The position numbers were made by a program, and so were the translations under genes. The notes under the pieces are model-generated. The model had not been told where the DNA came from. It was given only the letters and a program-made list of their open reading frames with translations, and made no database searches. Positions 1-12,264 of a stretch of DNA of 64,000 nucleotides are shown one piece after another. The stretch covers positions 114,557,692-114,621,691 of the forward strand of contig CM060978.1 of the NCBI GenBank assembly GCA_030765065.1, given 5' to 3'. Origin of the DNA: Deroplatys truncata (lineage: Eukaryota; Arthropoda; Insecta; Mantodea; Mantidae). How positions within the stretch are numbered: the stretch's first letter is position 1; the number at the start of each line of letters is the position of its first letter.

Positions 1-165
1 TGGGCACACACTCGGAACACAACTGACTCGTTGACACAAATCACAACTGCATTGGTACCGTTCACTTCGTCACTTCTAATAGAAGTCAACTCAGCTGAAC
101 TTAACTTGACTGAACTCAACACCCCATTGAACTACCAACACTCAACACTAAACACTGCACATCTT
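1..165. other. Unassigned flank
   Basis: CA- and AAC-rich sequence with repeated short words such as 'ctcaac'. I see no gene or recognisable element in it. Confidence 0.4.
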
Positions 166-169
166 TTTA

Positions 170-745
170 AATAAACAACCGACAAGATTGTTTTTCTCGA
201 TGGTCGCAGACTATATGGTTTTACCAAAGAGGTTAACTTGGTGGCTTAGGAATGTGGAATCGACATATTCACCAGCTTCACCTCTATTCCGTTGTAAATG
301 TTAAGGACTTTTGTATTATGTGAAAAAAATGTGTACCGTTTATATTATTCATTAATTGCACCATTAATTAATTAATTAATTAATTAATTACTGGTCCAAG
401 GAGAGGGTACAAAGATTTAAAATCTCACCTACTGTAATTATCTAACAAGTTACGCGACCATTCCGATCAATGATTGTTCAGTCGCCATAGGGTACTTATA
501 GACTATGCAGAAGTTCCAGAACCTGGAATATTGTCGGGGGGAGGTGAAGGAAGTGAGACGTTCCTCAAGTTTCAAATCCTTTTGCATGAATATCAGGGAA
601 GTTTTCATCCCTTAATAGGAATAGCTGGGGCTGTATGAAATTACAGTTATGAGGGGTAAAATGGAGGTCTCACCATAAACATCTTATAGATCATTGTACA
701 ATAATTTCATAAAACGGAGGGAGGTAAATTAAATTAGTTAAATCG
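170..745 (+). repeat. Diverged dispersed repeat, copy 1
   Basis: Similar in order and wording to 14,590-15,140. Both share 'tttttctcgat.gt.gcagact', a Pro/Phe-like 'cctctatt.cgttg' block, 'tttttgtattatatga', and the ending 'tagatcattgtacaataat'. The copies are strongly diverged, so the repeat is old. Its class is unknown, and the ATTA run at 360-390 lies within it. Confidence 0.5.
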
Positions 746-779
746 TCATTCGAATTTAAAAACCTAACCGTACAATGTT

Positions 780-1085
780 GGGCAGCCAGCCAGTAATTCA
801 CACTTTTCTCAACTGCAAATCGCTATTCGATTCTTTCTTTCTCTTTTGGTATGTGTTTATGCAAAGAGAGCGGAATTTCAAAGCCATCACAAAGCGACCG
901 GCTTTTAAACGATTTGACTATCGCTTTAACTTGCCTACAACAAATGTGTGAATGTGTAATGAAGGTTTATCTTGAATATTAACAAGAAGTAGATAGAAGA
1001 GAAAGCTTATGTAAGAACAGTGTGTAGAAGAGTGAGCAAAGAAAGTCATGTGATGCAACACATGTTTTTAATGAACTAAGCAGAT
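780..1085 (+). repeat. TTACTTTCTCTAC-family repeat, 3' end, degenerate
   Basis: It carries the family's 3' landmarks: a 'atgcaaagagag.ggaat' block, 'gatttgactatcgct', then 'agaaagtcatgtgatgcaacaca'-like wording near 1,050-1,070. It is older than the copies at 6-12 kb. Confidence 0.5.
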
Positions 1086-1284
1086 AAGTTGACAAGGAGC
1101 CTAAGAAAAGGGCAACAGAATGGCTACAGCCTGGAAAGTACAGAGATTGTATAGCAGCTTTATCCCATACATACAATCTAGAGATTAAAATATGGGAGAG
1201 AGCAACTCTATAGACGCACTACATTTTAAAATTTTAAATGCATGTTATATTTGTAATATTGTATTAAAGAAAGATGAAAATAAA

Positions 1285-1357
1285 TCTACTACTACTACTA
1301 CTACTGCTACTGCTGCTGCCGCTGCCGCTACCGCTACCGCTACCACTACCACTACCA

Positions 1358-1444
<87 letters not shown>
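1285..1444. repeat. (CTA)n trinucleotide microsatellite
   Basis: About 160 bp of CTA/CTG/CCG/CCA-type trinucleotides: pure CTA at both ends and a variant core at about 1,303-1,365. All frames stay open over it (poly-Thr, poly-Leu, poly-Val), which produces artefactual ORFs. Confidence 0.95.
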
Positions 1445-1699
1445 AGAACCCATGTAACCACGTATGGCATTGCATGTTTCAGTCTTATTCTACCTTTCCA
1501 ACCTTTTCCTACATACGACTTGTGTGAAAGATTAATTAATTACAATTGATTGACCTAATAGTTGGTTAAACTATGAAGCCCGGCACTTAAAGAACTTACG
1601 ACATTGCAAGTCGCCGTTGGAATATGTCATCTCAAAATAAATTTGAGATCTCCTTATGGTTTACCGGGAAAATTGCGAGTCATTTGAAGAATTTGATGT

Positions 1700-1795
1700 C
1701 GGCATGTTACCATGGTAGCTCATTTGGTTAGAGCAACCGGACGGAAATCATCCCGACTTATGGCATTGAATGTTGCAAACGTACCTGAAATTCAA
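1700..1795 (+). repeat. tRNA-like SINE head, degenerate
   Basis: At 1,713-1,735 'ggtagctcatttggttaga' matches a pol III A box of the kind found in tRNA genes. The expected B box downstream is not intact, so this is a decayed tRNA-derived SINE, not a tRNA gene. The flanking 1.45-2.5 kb shows nothing else. Confidence 0.4.
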
Positions 1796-2530
1796 CTCTA
1801 TGTATACATTTACAATCTTGGATGTTGTTGTATCTTAAGTGCAGTTGTGTATGAGTGTGTCTGTGTGTGTTGAGGGTAGAGGTGATTTTTCATTGATAGT
1901 GTAATGCAGCACGATTTATATTAAATTAAATAATCATGTAATAATGAAGGAAAATGTGGTAGGAAAATAGTAAAACATAAATAAAAATGCCATATGGATG
2001 GATGATTTACAATAGAATAGGAAATTGGACGAACAAGAGTTTATTGGTAAACGGGTATGTTTATGTATCATGTACTACTCTGTGCTTCGTAAACATTTCA
2101 TCATAATTTACATGGTGTTGTTAGGCATTTGTTTGCGATGTTTTTCTAGCCATTTTTAATGCTTTCAGCAGATTAAACATTTTCAGCTACCCTCCGAATA
2201 TAATTTATTTACTCTCTAGAAAGTAAATAAATAGTTTGGATGAATGGATAAATAAACAAACAAATAAATATATGAACAAAACACATTTCCATTTGTTATA
2301 ATTATTTGGATATACGAAAAATTAATTTAAAACTTATATTGTTTTTCAGAACAAGTTTGATGTGCATATGGGTATGTATAACCAGACTTTGATGCTAGAA
2401 AGTTCATTTCAAACAGCATATTGCAATATTACTCATTAAACATTAATCTTGTGTTTCATCTTATATGCTTGTTTGAGCTGCGGATGCTAGGAGATAAAAA
2501 CTATTTAACATCTGATTACCGAAAACTAAA

Positions 2531-3240
2531 TCCGAGCGGGATGGCTCAGCGGTTACGTCTGTGGCCCGCATTCGGGAGGTCCCGGATCGATCTCCGGCGA
2601 CCATCCATTCAGGTCCATGGGTTTTTCGTGGTTTCCCCGGGTCGCAAGGGAATGCTGGGTTGGTTCATCTTCTACCATAACCCTCCTTCCTCTCATTTCC
2701 TGTACCCATAATCTTCCTTATCATCTGTTTCAGGGTTGTAGGACCAGGCGACGGTGCTCAGCGGGTTGCGGCTGGGCGGTGGCTTGCGTTCTGTAAAAGT
2801 TTCTTCCTTGATGTTGCTGCGGTACCGCTCAGTTAGGTTTCTCCTCAGCGTGGGGCTCCGCTCCGGGGTCCCTGGAGGTTGGTGGTTTGTGGGCAGGGAC
2901 CGTGCGGCGTAGGATGTGCTCTATCTGGAAACGTTAGGGACCCCGTCCATGCTTGCGCCCATCGGCATCCGGATCTGGTCGCTCTTCGGGTCTCTTCCCT
3001 CATCCTTCCCTCCCAGGGGTCAAGTTGGAAGCACAATAGGCCGACTGGCCTGAGAAATGAGCGTAGTGCAAGTTGTGCCGAATTCACCACTGCACTTGGC
3101 TATAAGCAAAACAGCTACGCAACAGTCTGCCTGCCAATCAAAGACAAAATGCTGAGTTCTGAGGAAGCCTTCCCTCCCTACTTTACTGATATTCCACATT
3201 TCTGCTATAAATGCAGATGTAATTCTAATGGGAAATGAAC
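2531..3240 (+). repeat. tRNA-derived SINE with compound body
   Basis: It begins with a tRNA-like head: an A-box-like 'tggctcagcggttacg' at about 2,541, and a B-box-like stretch with 'ggtcccggatcgat' near 2,577. The body (GC-rich, 2,600-3,070) matches the head and 3' body of the repeat at 32,742-34,480, including one copy of the 'atctggaa.cgttagg' unit that is expanded there. The ORFs across it are not genes. Confidence 0.8.
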
Positions 3241-4090
3241 GTAGTTGTTCGATTCATCACTTTCAAGTAAAAACCCATTTTCACATTTTCAGAGAATTTA
3301 AAACATTATTATCCGAAAGTTCGTGTTCACCTTTTTTGCAACCTATTTCTAAAGAAAATGAAATCCAAGATAAGGCTTACCTACTAAAAATCGGTAATAA
3401 TTGAGAAGTTTAACAAAGCAGACTTTAAACTGTACTGTAGATGAAAGTAGAAATTTATGTTTTGAACTAAGTTGTGAGTTGATTAGGAGATTGTTTCACG
3501 TGCAGTAATTTCAAGGCATGCCGCTTCGCAGAACAGTAACAACAGTAATAACGCGCAACCATACACCGTTAAATTTGATAGTGATATAGCTGGTCAGTGC
3601 CAATAGTCCGCATTAGGAAATGATGAACTGATGCAGACATCCTTACGTGCAGCCGCATACCGGTAAGTTGCTCTGAGGTAAAGTTACCTATCTGACATTT
3701 CTGGTAAATCATATTTTTGGATGAACGCTGATGTTAACACGTATAATGGACTACTGTTTCTAACGCTAATGCCACTAAAATGACCGAATCATTGTTAGAG
3801 AACTGCTTCATCGGGTGACTTAAATCCCAACTTGATAGGGATTTCACAAATCTTGCCAATTAAAAAGCAAAATTTTGGTATGAACATCTTTTTAATAAAT
3901 TCCCATAAGCTATTTATTTTAAACTCAGCGCAATAAAACACTTCAATACTTTACGTTAACACGCGAAGAAAAGGTAAAAAACCTGAACATTAAAATGATC
4001 AGGCTTGCTCAAAACGTTTATCTCTATTATTTTATAAGCAAAAACATACATCATATACTTCTTTAAGATATGCGCTTCTTTTAAGAAATT
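3241..4090. other. No gene recognised
   Basis: AT-rich unique-looking sequence without long ORFs or a repeat I can place. Confidence 0.4.
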
Positions 4091-4264
4091 TGCTCTGTCT
4101 TTAGATACTTTCATACACAGCGTCCTGTAGCGGGAAAACGTTATGCATCAGTTGTAGCTGGAAAACGTTGTTCCTCTGGTTGATGCCCTCTGCTGCAGTG
4201 TTCTTATCTCTGGCTATTGTTGCTCAGCGTTTGCTGATTTCTCCATTTCTAATAAATTACCTAT

Positions 4265-4890
4265 CTAACTAATTTCACTGGTCTCAGGGTTTTCGTAGGT
4301 GCGGCAAATTAAAATACACTGCATTTCCCTTAAAAATGTGGTTTATTATCAAATAAATACTTATGGGTGGCTAGCTTTTTCCAATTTAACAATTCCCACC
4401 ATAGTAATAATTAGGAGCCTAATCTAACTACACACGCTTCCCACCCCAATGCACACACGTGCATCTGTCGTCCAGAGAGTAACACTGCGTGTCGACGAGA
4501 TTCTGTAGAGAGTGAAAATCTGGGGCTTTCTCTCCCCTTTTATACCTAAGCCTAGTGACGCTCATCTTCGCGCCTCAAAATGTAACGACATTTCTAATTG
4601 GTCTTCAGACCGCGTTACCTTATTATGTATGAAAATATTCTATCCAAAATTTTTCGCATACGCGCCCTAATGACGCGTCCGGAAGCAGATTCAATATAAC
4701 TGTCTCTTTCCTTTCTATACCTGTCTCTTTCTATTTCTCCTTTATGCTTCAAGTTCCTTGCTCATTAGCTTGGTGAAAGGTGGGCTCTACCTAGAACTAT
4801 CTTTTACCTGGAATTAGCTAGCTCGCTCGTCCCTTTCTTATCTAAGTTACAATGTGCTTTTTACATTTCTTGGTTGCTAAATATTCTAAC
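4265..4890 (-). repeat. LTR-like remnant with promoter (minus strand)
   Basis: On the minus strand a canonical TATA box (GGTATAAAAGGGGAG, about 4,537-4,550) is followed about 190 nt later by AATAAA-type signals (about 4,335-4,360), the spacing of the R region of an LTR. A possible 5' end is TGTTAGAATATTT near 4,890. I could not find matching ends or a target duplication, so 'solo LTR' is an inference. Confidence 0.35.
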
Positions 4891-6110
4891 ATCTTTCTTG
4901 CTGAGTTATATTATTATGTACAACTATTGTTTGATATTGATTTATATGTCTTTATGTATGTGTGTGTGTTTATCCCCTTTCAGTCCCTAAAACATTCACA
5001 TCAGAATGTCTTCATCTTCATATACGAATAGTGGTTCGTTATCGGTACTTCCGCAATCTCGAAGAAACTACCATAGAACAGATTTATTTCTGCTGAAGTT
5101 GTATCGGAGTACTCCAAGAACTTCTTTGCACAAAAATTTGTTGCATGGTTGGTACAAATAACTTCTGCCGTTTTCATCATTTTGATCTTTCTTCAGACAC
5201 ACAGTTTCTGTGGAGTACTTGTCGGAATTGAGCATTTGCAATGTGTTAAATGCGCTTTACGAACTTACACAATGTCCATAAACAGCAATTTTCTTGTTAA
5301 GAGAGCTTGTGACTTTCTTTCGAGATCACATTTACTCCAGTATTTTCCAAGATATTTTGCATGTCTTTTTGGAATTTCTAATATTGGAAAACACTGTAAT
5401 AGATTCATTTGGCCAAATTTTAGGTATTTCCTACACTAATGGTTTTAAAGTGTTTTATATTTAGGAAGTTTTGTGAAATTGCGCACTTTGTAGATACTTA
5501 CAATTTTTGTAACTTAATATTTTTTAAGTTTCATAACAAAAGTTTATTTACACAACATATGGTGCTGGAAAGCGTGAACTTTTTACTTTTAAGGATTGCA
5601 TTTGAAGTAGATGTAGAAGTGGCTTTGTGAAACGGTGGTACCGCTTCAGAATGACTTGGATTAATGGCAGACACGATGTTTTTTGTACACTGTATACGCA
5701 TGTTTTCAAATGTTTTGGAAACACTCGGAGTTGACGTTAAGTGTTATGTATTGTAACAACATAACATAAGCATAAAATATGGCTGTTGGCATCATGTAAC
5801 TTACATCACTGTCACTCAAGCATTAGCACACACTATTAAACGCAGCTGTTAAACGTGGATGATACTGATCAACATTAATTGATCACGTTTATCATTTCCA
5901 CTAAGTGCTGCTTTAGTTTCTGGTAAAGGTAAACCTACGTATCACGGGGTGGCCCCGGAATCGGGGCAGAGCACCACACGCGGGCCAATCGGCCCATTTT
6001 CTTTTTTCTCTTCACACAATTAACATCTATTATTTACGTAAACCCTATGTATCACACAATAATTATCAAGGCAACCGTCTCTAGTTATGCAAGTTATATA
6101 CGCCTAACTA
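4891..6110. other. No gene recognised
   Basis: Two adjoining open stretches (5,149-5,439 and 5,439-5,630, plus) give Phe/Cys-rich peptides without recognisable motifs. I do not regard them as genes. Confidence 0.4.
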
Positions 6111-6111
6111 A

Positions 6112-6245
6112 GGGACTTTTTTACTTTCTCTTCTACGTATAGTAAGTAGGACAAGTATTATATTCCACCCAAAAGTTCGATACCGAGATTTCACCGGTGT
6201 TTTGAGACCCCCTGAATCCACAAAAAGCATTTCTAGAAACATGTC

Positions 6246-6283
<38 letters not shown>

Positions 6284-7370
6284 TGTGTATCTGTGAACAG
6301 CATAACTCAGAAACGAACAATCGGTAAACACCAAACTTGGTATTTAGGTTCAGTATCTTCCAGAGATGTGACACAAAGGTTTTCAAGAAAATCCCTCCAC
6401 TCCAGACTACCCTTTACAAGGAACATTTTTCGAAAATTTTAATTTTCTCAAAAATGGCTCTAACGATTTTGATTAAAATATCATATGTTTAAGATATTGT
6501 AATGAGAAATGAAATGTATATCTCGAATTTTCTGGGAATGTTTTCATTATGAATGACTTTTGCATAACTGGTAAACCATAATAGATAGACAAAATTTTAC
6601 TACACAAACAATGCAGATCGCGTTAAAATACACAATTTATGTCATATACATTTTTTTGTTGAGTGAACCGTTTTCGAGATATTGCTTGTTATTTCCTTAA
6701 ATGTTCCAATACTTATATTCATTCATTCATTATCTGTTTACCCTCCTCTAATGTAGGACTTACACCCCCCCAGGACTTACAAGCGGGTGCCTGGGGTTAG
6801 AGGCCCGTCGAGGAGCAGACACTCATGGATCAGACAGAGCATCCAGGATGGGTGATCAGCCCGATGCCTGGTATGGGATGAAGGAAGTAGATGAAACGAA
6901 ATGTTGGTGAAATGGATGAAAGGGAAGGTGATGATGGAGAAATTGGTGGAATGAATGGCGGGAGAAACCGGAGAACCCGGAGAAAACCCGCCCAGACGCC
7001 GCTTCGTCCACCACAAATCCCACATGCAGGTCCCTGGGAATGAACCCCGGGCCGCCTCGGTGGGAGGCGAGCGGTCTAACCACTCAACCACGGCGCCGCT
7101 TATACATTTTCTCAAATTCGTTATTCCTTTTTTTATGTCCTGGCCATGCAAAGAGAATGGAATGCGCCACATAGCAAACAGCACTTAAAATATTTGACTA
7201 TAGCTTAAAACCTACCATATTCCCCTTGCATCTACAACAAAATTAGCAATAAGATTGACATCTCCATATCTCAATTAATATGAAGCATATGGAGAGTAAG
7301 AGTTTGTAAAAATAGTTTGTACAAGAGTAGAGAAAGTCATTTGAATGTAACACATCAGATTTTTTAATTA
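6112..7370 (+). repeat. TTACTTTCTCTAC-family repeat with nested SINE
   Basis: It starts with 'tttactttctcttctacg' and has the family's internal (TG)n tract at 6,250-6,290. It ends near 'agtagagaaagtcatttgaatgtaac'. The terminal motifs ACTTTCTCTAC and GTAGAGAAAGT are inverted copies of each other, so a TIR element is likely. It has no coding capacity. A SINE (6,721-7,098) interrupts it. Confidence 0.75.
6721..7098 (-). repeat. tRNA-derived SINE with (AATG)n tail
   Basis: On the minus strand the head at 7,098-7,030 has an A box (GTGGTTGAGTGGTTAGACCG) and a B box (GGTTCATTCCC). The body is about 300 bp, and the tail is AATGAATGAATGAAT at 6,721-6,733. The flanks carry 'ttata' on both sides, and the empty site is visible in other copies of the host repeat, so the insertion is clear. 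Confidence 0.85.
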
Positions 7371-7971
7371 ATATTACAAATCAAGTGTGTTTTTCTTTTC
7401 AAAAGCCGATAAATGCAAAAAAAGGTAACGCTTTCAAGAAATGTATTATTTCCTGAGTCGTATCTGTCTAACCACCATAGGTTTAAAGCAGGATTTAGAT
7501 CTGCTACCATCATACGTTTGAAAAAAAAACATGGCATTGTGAGTTCGATACCTTAACACGATGAACAAGATCAACAGAATAGTAATTATTTATCTTATAT
7601 ACGAAATATCCGCACACTGGCTTGTGATGAACGCAGTAAATTATTTAATTTAAAGACAATAAATGAAACAACTAAGCTCCATTGTCACTGAAGTTTAAAT
7701 ATAGCAGACAAAATATACAATGTGAAATGAAACGAAATAGGGTCCTGCTTATTTTGGTTGTCTATTTTGTTTGATGGCACCTACTTTTCATATTATTGGC
7801 GAAAATTGATTTATTTTCCAAAGTCACAATTTTTTATTTAAAAACGAAAAATCGGGAAATGAAGGTTTCATATTTTGATCAGACTCCGTCTAAGGATGTT
7901 AGGCGGATGGAGATTTTAAAGAAATGCCCCTCTCTAAACAACTATATGGAAAAATCTGTTGTTGTTTTAGT

Positions 7972-8596
7972 ACTTTCTCTACTACATTTAGTAAGTAGGG
8001 GAAGTATTGTATTCCACCAAAAAATTCGATACCGAGATATCACCGGAAATAGATGTTTTGAGACCCCCTGAATCCAAAAAAGGCATTTTTGGAAACATGT
8101 CCGTGTGTGTCTGTGTGTGTGTCTGTGTGTCTGTGAACAGCATAACTCAGAAACGAACAGTCGGATAAACACCAAACTTAGTATTTAGGTTCAGTATCTT
8201 CCAGAGATGCGATACGAAGGTTTTCAAGAAAATCCCCCACCCCAGACTACCCTTTACATGGAACATTTTTCGAAAATTTTAATTTCCTGAAAAATGGCTC
8301 TAACGATTTTGATTAAAATATCATATGTTTAAGATATTGTCATGAGAAATGAAATGTATATCTCGAAGTTTCTGGGAATGTCTCCAAAAGTATTCTTCAT
8401 TGTGAACGACTTTTGCATAACTGGTAAACCATAAGAGATAGACAAAATTTTACTACACAAAAAATGTAGATCGCATTAAAATACACAATTTATGTCATAT
8501 ACATTTCTTTTGTTGAGCGAACCGTTTTCGAGATATTGCTTGTTATTCCCTTAAACTTTCCAATACTTGTACTTTTTCTCAAATTCGTTATTCATT
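7972..8596 (+). repeat. TTACTTTCTCTAC-family repeat, 5' part
   Basis: It starts at 'tactttctctactacat' and runs through the (TG)n tract, the 'cataactcagaaacgaa' block and the 'gatagacaaaattttactacac' block. It is replaced at 8,597 by the start of another copy, so the two copies lie head to tail. Confidence 0.75.
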
Positions 8597-9893
8597 TTTA
8601 CTTTCTCTACTACGTATAGTAAGTAGGGGAAGTATTGTATTCCACCCAAAATTTCGATACCGAGATTTCACCGGAAATACATGTTTTGAGACTCACTGAA
8701 TCCAAAAAAAGCATTTTTGGAAACATGTCCGTGTGTGTGTCTGTCTGTGTGTCTGTGTGTCTGTGTGTCTGTGTGTCTGTCTGTGTGTCTGTGTGTCTGT
8801 GTGTCTGTGTGTCTGTGAACAGCATAACTCAAAAACGAAGAGTCCGATAAACACCAAACTTGGTATTTAGGTTCAGTATCTTCCAGAGATGCGACACGAA
8901 TGTTTTCAAGAAAATCCCCCCAACCCAGACTACCCTTTACAAGGAACATTTTTCGAAAATTTTAATTTTCTCAAAAATGGCTCTAACGATTTTGATTAAA
9001 ATATCATATCTTTAAGATATTGTAATGAGAAATGAAATGTATATCTCGAATTTTCTGGGAATGTTTTCATTATGAATGACTTTTGCATAACTGGTAAACC
9101 ATAATAGATAGACAAAATTTTACTACACAAACAATGCAGATCGCGTTAAAATACACAATTTATGTCATATACATTTTTTTGTTGAGTGAACCGTTTTCGA
9201 GATATTGCTTGTTATTTCCTTAAATGTTCCAATACTTATATTCATTCATTCATTATCTGTTTACCCTCCTCTAATGTAGGACTTACACCCCCCCAGGACT
9301 TACAAGCGGGTGCCTGGGGTTAGAGGCCCGTCGAGGAGCAGACACTCATGGATCAGACAGAGCATCCAGGATGGGTGATCAGCCCGATGCCTGGTATGGG
9401 ATGAAGGAAGTAGATGAAACGAAATGTTGGTGAAATGGATGAAAGGGAAGGTGATGATGGAGAAATTGGTGGAATGAATGGCGGGGGAAACCGGAGAACC
9501 CGGAGAAAACCCGCCCAGACGCCGCTTCGTCCACCACAAATCCCACATGCAGGTCCCTGGGAATGAACCCCGGGCCGCCTCGGTGGGAGGCGAGCGGTCT
9601 AACCACTCAACCACGGCGCCGCTTATACATTTTCTCAAATTCGTTATTCCTTTTTTTATGTCCTGGCCATGCAAAGAGAATGGAATGCGCCACATAGCAA
9701 ACAGCACTTAAAATATTTGACTATAGCTTAAAACCTACCATATTCCCCTTGCATCTACAACAAAATTAGCAATAAGATTGACATCTCCATATCTCAATTA
9801 ATATGAAGCATATGGAGAGTAAGGGTTTGTAAAAATAGTTTGTACAAGAGTAGAGAAAGTCATTTGAATGTAACACATCAGATTTTTTAATTA
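8597..9893 (+). repeat. TTACTTTCTCTAC-family repeat with nested SINE
   Basis: This copy spans the junction of the two tandem units. A SINE with (AATG)n tail occupies 9,244-9,621, the same site as in the copy at 6,112. Confidence 0.75.
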
Positions 9894-11466
9894 ATATTAC
9901 AAATCAAGTGTGTTTTTCTTTTCAAAAGCCGATAAATGCAAAAAAAGGTAACGCTTTCAAGAAATGTATTATTTCCTGAGTCGTATCTGTCTAACCACCA
10001 TAGGTTTAAAGCAGGATTTAGATCTGCTACCATCATACGTTTGAAAAAAAAACATGGCATTGTGAGTTCGATACCTTAACACGATGAACAAGATCAACAG
10101 AATAGTAATTATTTATCTTATATACGAAATATCCGCACACTGGCTTGTGATGAACGCAGTAAATTATTTAATTTAAAGACAATAAATGAAACAACTAAGC
10201 TCCATTGTCACTGAAGTTTAAATATAGCAGACAAAATATACAATGTGAAATGAAACGAAATAGGGTCCTGCTTATTTTGGTTGTCTATTTTGTTTGATGG
10301 CACCTACTTTTCATATTATTGGCGAAAATTGATTTATTTTCCAAAGTCACAATTTTTTATTTAAAAACGAAAAATCGGGAAATGAAGGTTTCATATTTTG
10401 ATCAGACTCCGTCTAAGGATGTTAGGCGGATGGAGATTTTAAAGAAATGCCCCTCTCTAAACAACTATATGGAAAAATCTGTTGTTGTTTTAGTACTTTC
10501 TCTACTACATTTAGTAAGTAGGGGAAGTATTGTATTCCACCAAAAAATTCGATACCGAGATATCACCGGAAATAGATGTTTTGAGACCCCCTGAATCCAA
10601 AAAAGGCATTTTTGGAAACATGTCCGTGTGTGTCTGTGTGTGTGTCTGTGTGTCTGTGAACAGCATAACTCAGAAACGAACAGTCGGATAAACACCAAAC
10701 TTAGTATTTAGGTTCAGTATCTTCCAGAGATGCGATACGAAGGTTTTCAAGAAAATCCCCCACCCCAGACTACCCTTTACATGGAACATTTTTCGAAAAT
10801 TTTAATTTCCTGAAAAATGGCTCTAACGATTTTGATTAAAATATCATATGTTTAAGATATTGTCATGAGAAATGAAATGTATATCTCGAAGTTTCTGGGA
10901 ATGTCTCCAAAAGTATTCTTCATTGTGAACGACTTTTGCATAACTGGTAAACCATAAGAGATAGACAAAATTTTACTACACAAAAAATGTAGATCGCATT
11001 AAAATACACAATTTATGTCATATACATTTCTTTTGTTGAGCGAACCGTTTTCGAGATATTGCTTGTTATTCCCTTAAACTTTCCAATACTTGTACTTTTT
11101 CTCAAATTCGTTATTCATTTTTACTTTCTCTACTACGTATAGTAAGTAGGGGAAGTATTGTATTCCACCCAAAATTTCGATACCGAGATTTCACCGGAAA
11201 TACATGTTTTGAGACTCACTGAATCCAAAAAAAGCATTTTTGGAAACATGTCCGTGTGTGTGTCTGTCTGTGTGTCTGTGTGTCTGTGTGTCTGTGTGTC
11301 TGTCTGTGTGTCTGTGTGTCTGTGTGTCTGTGAACAGCATAACTCAAAAACGAAGAGTCCGATAAACACCAAACTTGGTATTTAGGTTCAGTATCTTCCA
11401 GAGATGCGACACGAATGTTTTCAAGAAAATCCCCCCAACCCAGACTACCCTTTACAAGGAACATTT
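8944..11466. repeat. 2,523-bp tandem duplication, unit 2
   Basis: Second unit of the tandem duplication. It contains the SINE copy at 9,244-9,621 and further copies of the TTACTTTCTCTAC repeat. The (TG/TC)n tracts differ in length between units (8,730-8,816 and 11,253-11,331). Confidence 0.9.
10495..11119 (+). repeat. TTACTTTCTCTAC-family repeat, 5' part
   Basis: Counterpart of 7,972-8,596 in the second tandem unit. Confidence 0.75.
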
Positions 11467-12260
11467 TTCGAAAATTTTAATTTTCTCAAAAATGGCTCTA
11501 ACGATTTTGATTAAAATATCATATGTTAAAGATATTGTCATGACAAATAAAATGTATATCTCGAATTTTCTGGGAATGTCTCCAAAAATATTCTTCATTA
11601 TGAACGACTTTTTCATAACTGGTAAACCATAAGAGATAGACAAAATTTTACTACACGTAAAACGTAGATCGCGTTAAAATACACAATTTATGTCATACAC
11701 ATTTCTTTTGTTGAGTAAACCGTTTGCGAGATATTGCTTGTTATTCCCTTAAATTTTCCAATACTTACACTTTTTCTCAAATTCGTTATTCGTTTTTTTA
11801 TGTCCTGGACATGCAAAGAGAATGGAATGCGCCACATAGCAACCAGCGTTAAAATATTTGACTAACGCTTAAAACCTACCATATTCCCCTTGCATCTACA
11901 AGAAAATTATCAATAAGATTGACATCTCGATATCTCGATATATCCATTAACATGAAGCATATGGAGAATAAGCGTTTGTAAAACTAGTTTGTACAAGAGT
12001 AGAGAAAGTCATGTGAGTGTAACACATCAGATTTTTTTATGTCCTGGTAATGCAAAGAGAATGAAATGTTCCACATAGCATCCAGCGTTAAAATATTTGA
12101 CTATCGCTTAAAACCTACCATATTCCCCTTGCATCTACAAGAAAATTAGCAATAAGATTGACATCTCGTAATCTCGATTAACATATGGAGAATAAACGTT
12201 TGTAAAAATAGTTTGTACAAGAGTAGAGAAAGTCATGTGAGTGTAACACATAAGATTTTT
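11120..12260 (+). repeat. TTACTTTCTCTAC-family repeat, SINE-free, with doubled 3' end
   Basis: The most complete uninterrupted copy in plus orientation. Its last ~220 bp ('tttttatgtcctgg...gtaacacatcagat', 11,796-12,034) is repeated at once at 12,037-12,257. The copy shows the uninterrupted site where the SINE sits in its neighbours. Confidence 0.75.
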
Positions 12261-12264
12261 TTTA

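Larger units (their letters stand above)
6421..8943. repeat. 2,523-bp tandem duplication, unit 1
   Basis: Every landmark from 'gaacatttttcg' at 6,421 recurs exactly 2,523 bp downstream, including the SINE. Only a few differences are visible, for example 6,963 versus 9,486. The unit boundaries lie inside homologous copies of the TTACTTTCTCTAC repeat, as expected for unequal crossing-over between them. Confidence 0.9.

Noticed and set aside
1192..1549. Long poly-Thr, poly-Leu, poly-Val and poly-Ser reading frames
   Set aside because: Products of the (CTA)n microsatellite, open in all frames on both strands.
6955..7098. Possible tRNA gene from clear A and B boxes
   Set aside because: The cloverleaf cannot be completed and the sequence recurs as the head of a SINE. 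The same applies to 2,531, 13,405, 20,513, 24,885, 29,077 and 32,742.
6777..7188. A 135-codon ORF repeated identically at 9,300-9,707
   Set aside because: It lies across a SINE and the flanking repeat; the identity reflects the 2.5-kb duplication, not a gene family.
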